Assembly (NCBI GenBank): GCA_049600855.1 | Contig: JBMYQA010000317.1 | Location: 1-6,701 of the forward strand | From: JBMYQA01 sp049600855 | GTDB lineage: Bacteria > Bacteroidota > Bacteroidia > Cytophagales > Flammeovirgaceae | Reading direction: 5' to 3' | DNA: 6,701 bases | Shown here: positions 6,688 through 6,701 of the stretch, piece by piece | Numbering within the stretch: the stretch's first letter is position 1 | Layout of the letters: every line of letters begins with the position of its first letter | The notes under the pieces: generated by a model | Told to the model about the DNA's origin: nothing | The model's database searches: none | Seen by the model: only the letters and a program-made list of their open reading frames with translations | Made by a program: the position numbers and the translations under genes

Positions 6688-6701
6688 GAAATCTGAATGA
6701 T

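Overview
The window looks like chromosomal DNA from a member of the Bacteroidota (Bacteroidetes). This rests on four things seen in the sequence. The amylase ends in a type IX secretion (Por) C-terminal sorting domain, a system confined to this phylum. The TolC-like protein carries the WGRSIDPFSN-type segment usual in Bacteroidetes efflux proteins. A match to the phylum's own -7 promoter element (TAnnTTTG) precedes the chaperone operon. No clear Shine-Dalgarno sequence stands before any start; the leaders are A-rich instead. Base composition is AT-rich throughout with no abrupt change, and I see no insertion sequence, tRNA, rRNA, CRISPR array or phage gene. The genus cannot be named from this window.

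Left part (1-896, minus strand): the first 298 codons of an outer-membrane efflux channel of the TolC family, running off the left edge. It is divergent from the next gene across a 346-base gap (897-1242). The gap holds two LacI-type operator-like palindromes 31 bp apart, an overlapping 12-bp palindrome and a weak CRP-like site.

Middle (1243-4110, plus strand): a 955-residue secreted GH13 alpha-glucan hydrolase. It has a signal peptide, two N-terminal beta-rich modules, a CBM48-like module, a complete GH13 catalytic domain and a T9SS sorting domain. A strong intrinsic terminator closes the unit. No SusC/SusD pair is visible, so it appears to be a single-gene transcription unit here.

Right part (4287-6556, plus strand): a phylum-type promoter drives a two-gene operon for outer-membrane protein folding. 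The first gene encodes a 292-residue lipoprotein with a SurA-like layout but no parvulin active-site motifs. The second encodes a 451-residue SurA-type periplasmic chaperone/prolyl isomerase with two parvulin domains. The genes overlap by 23 bases. A further promoter-like sequence near the right edge probably serves a gene outside the window.

The TolC channel and the SurA pair both belong to outer-membrane biogenesis, but nothing shows that the three transcription units are co-regulated. The window is mostly ordinary core and accessory Bacteroidetes content. The points most worth a second look are the paired operator in front of the amylase and the way parvulin active-site residues are divided or lost across the two chaperone genes.
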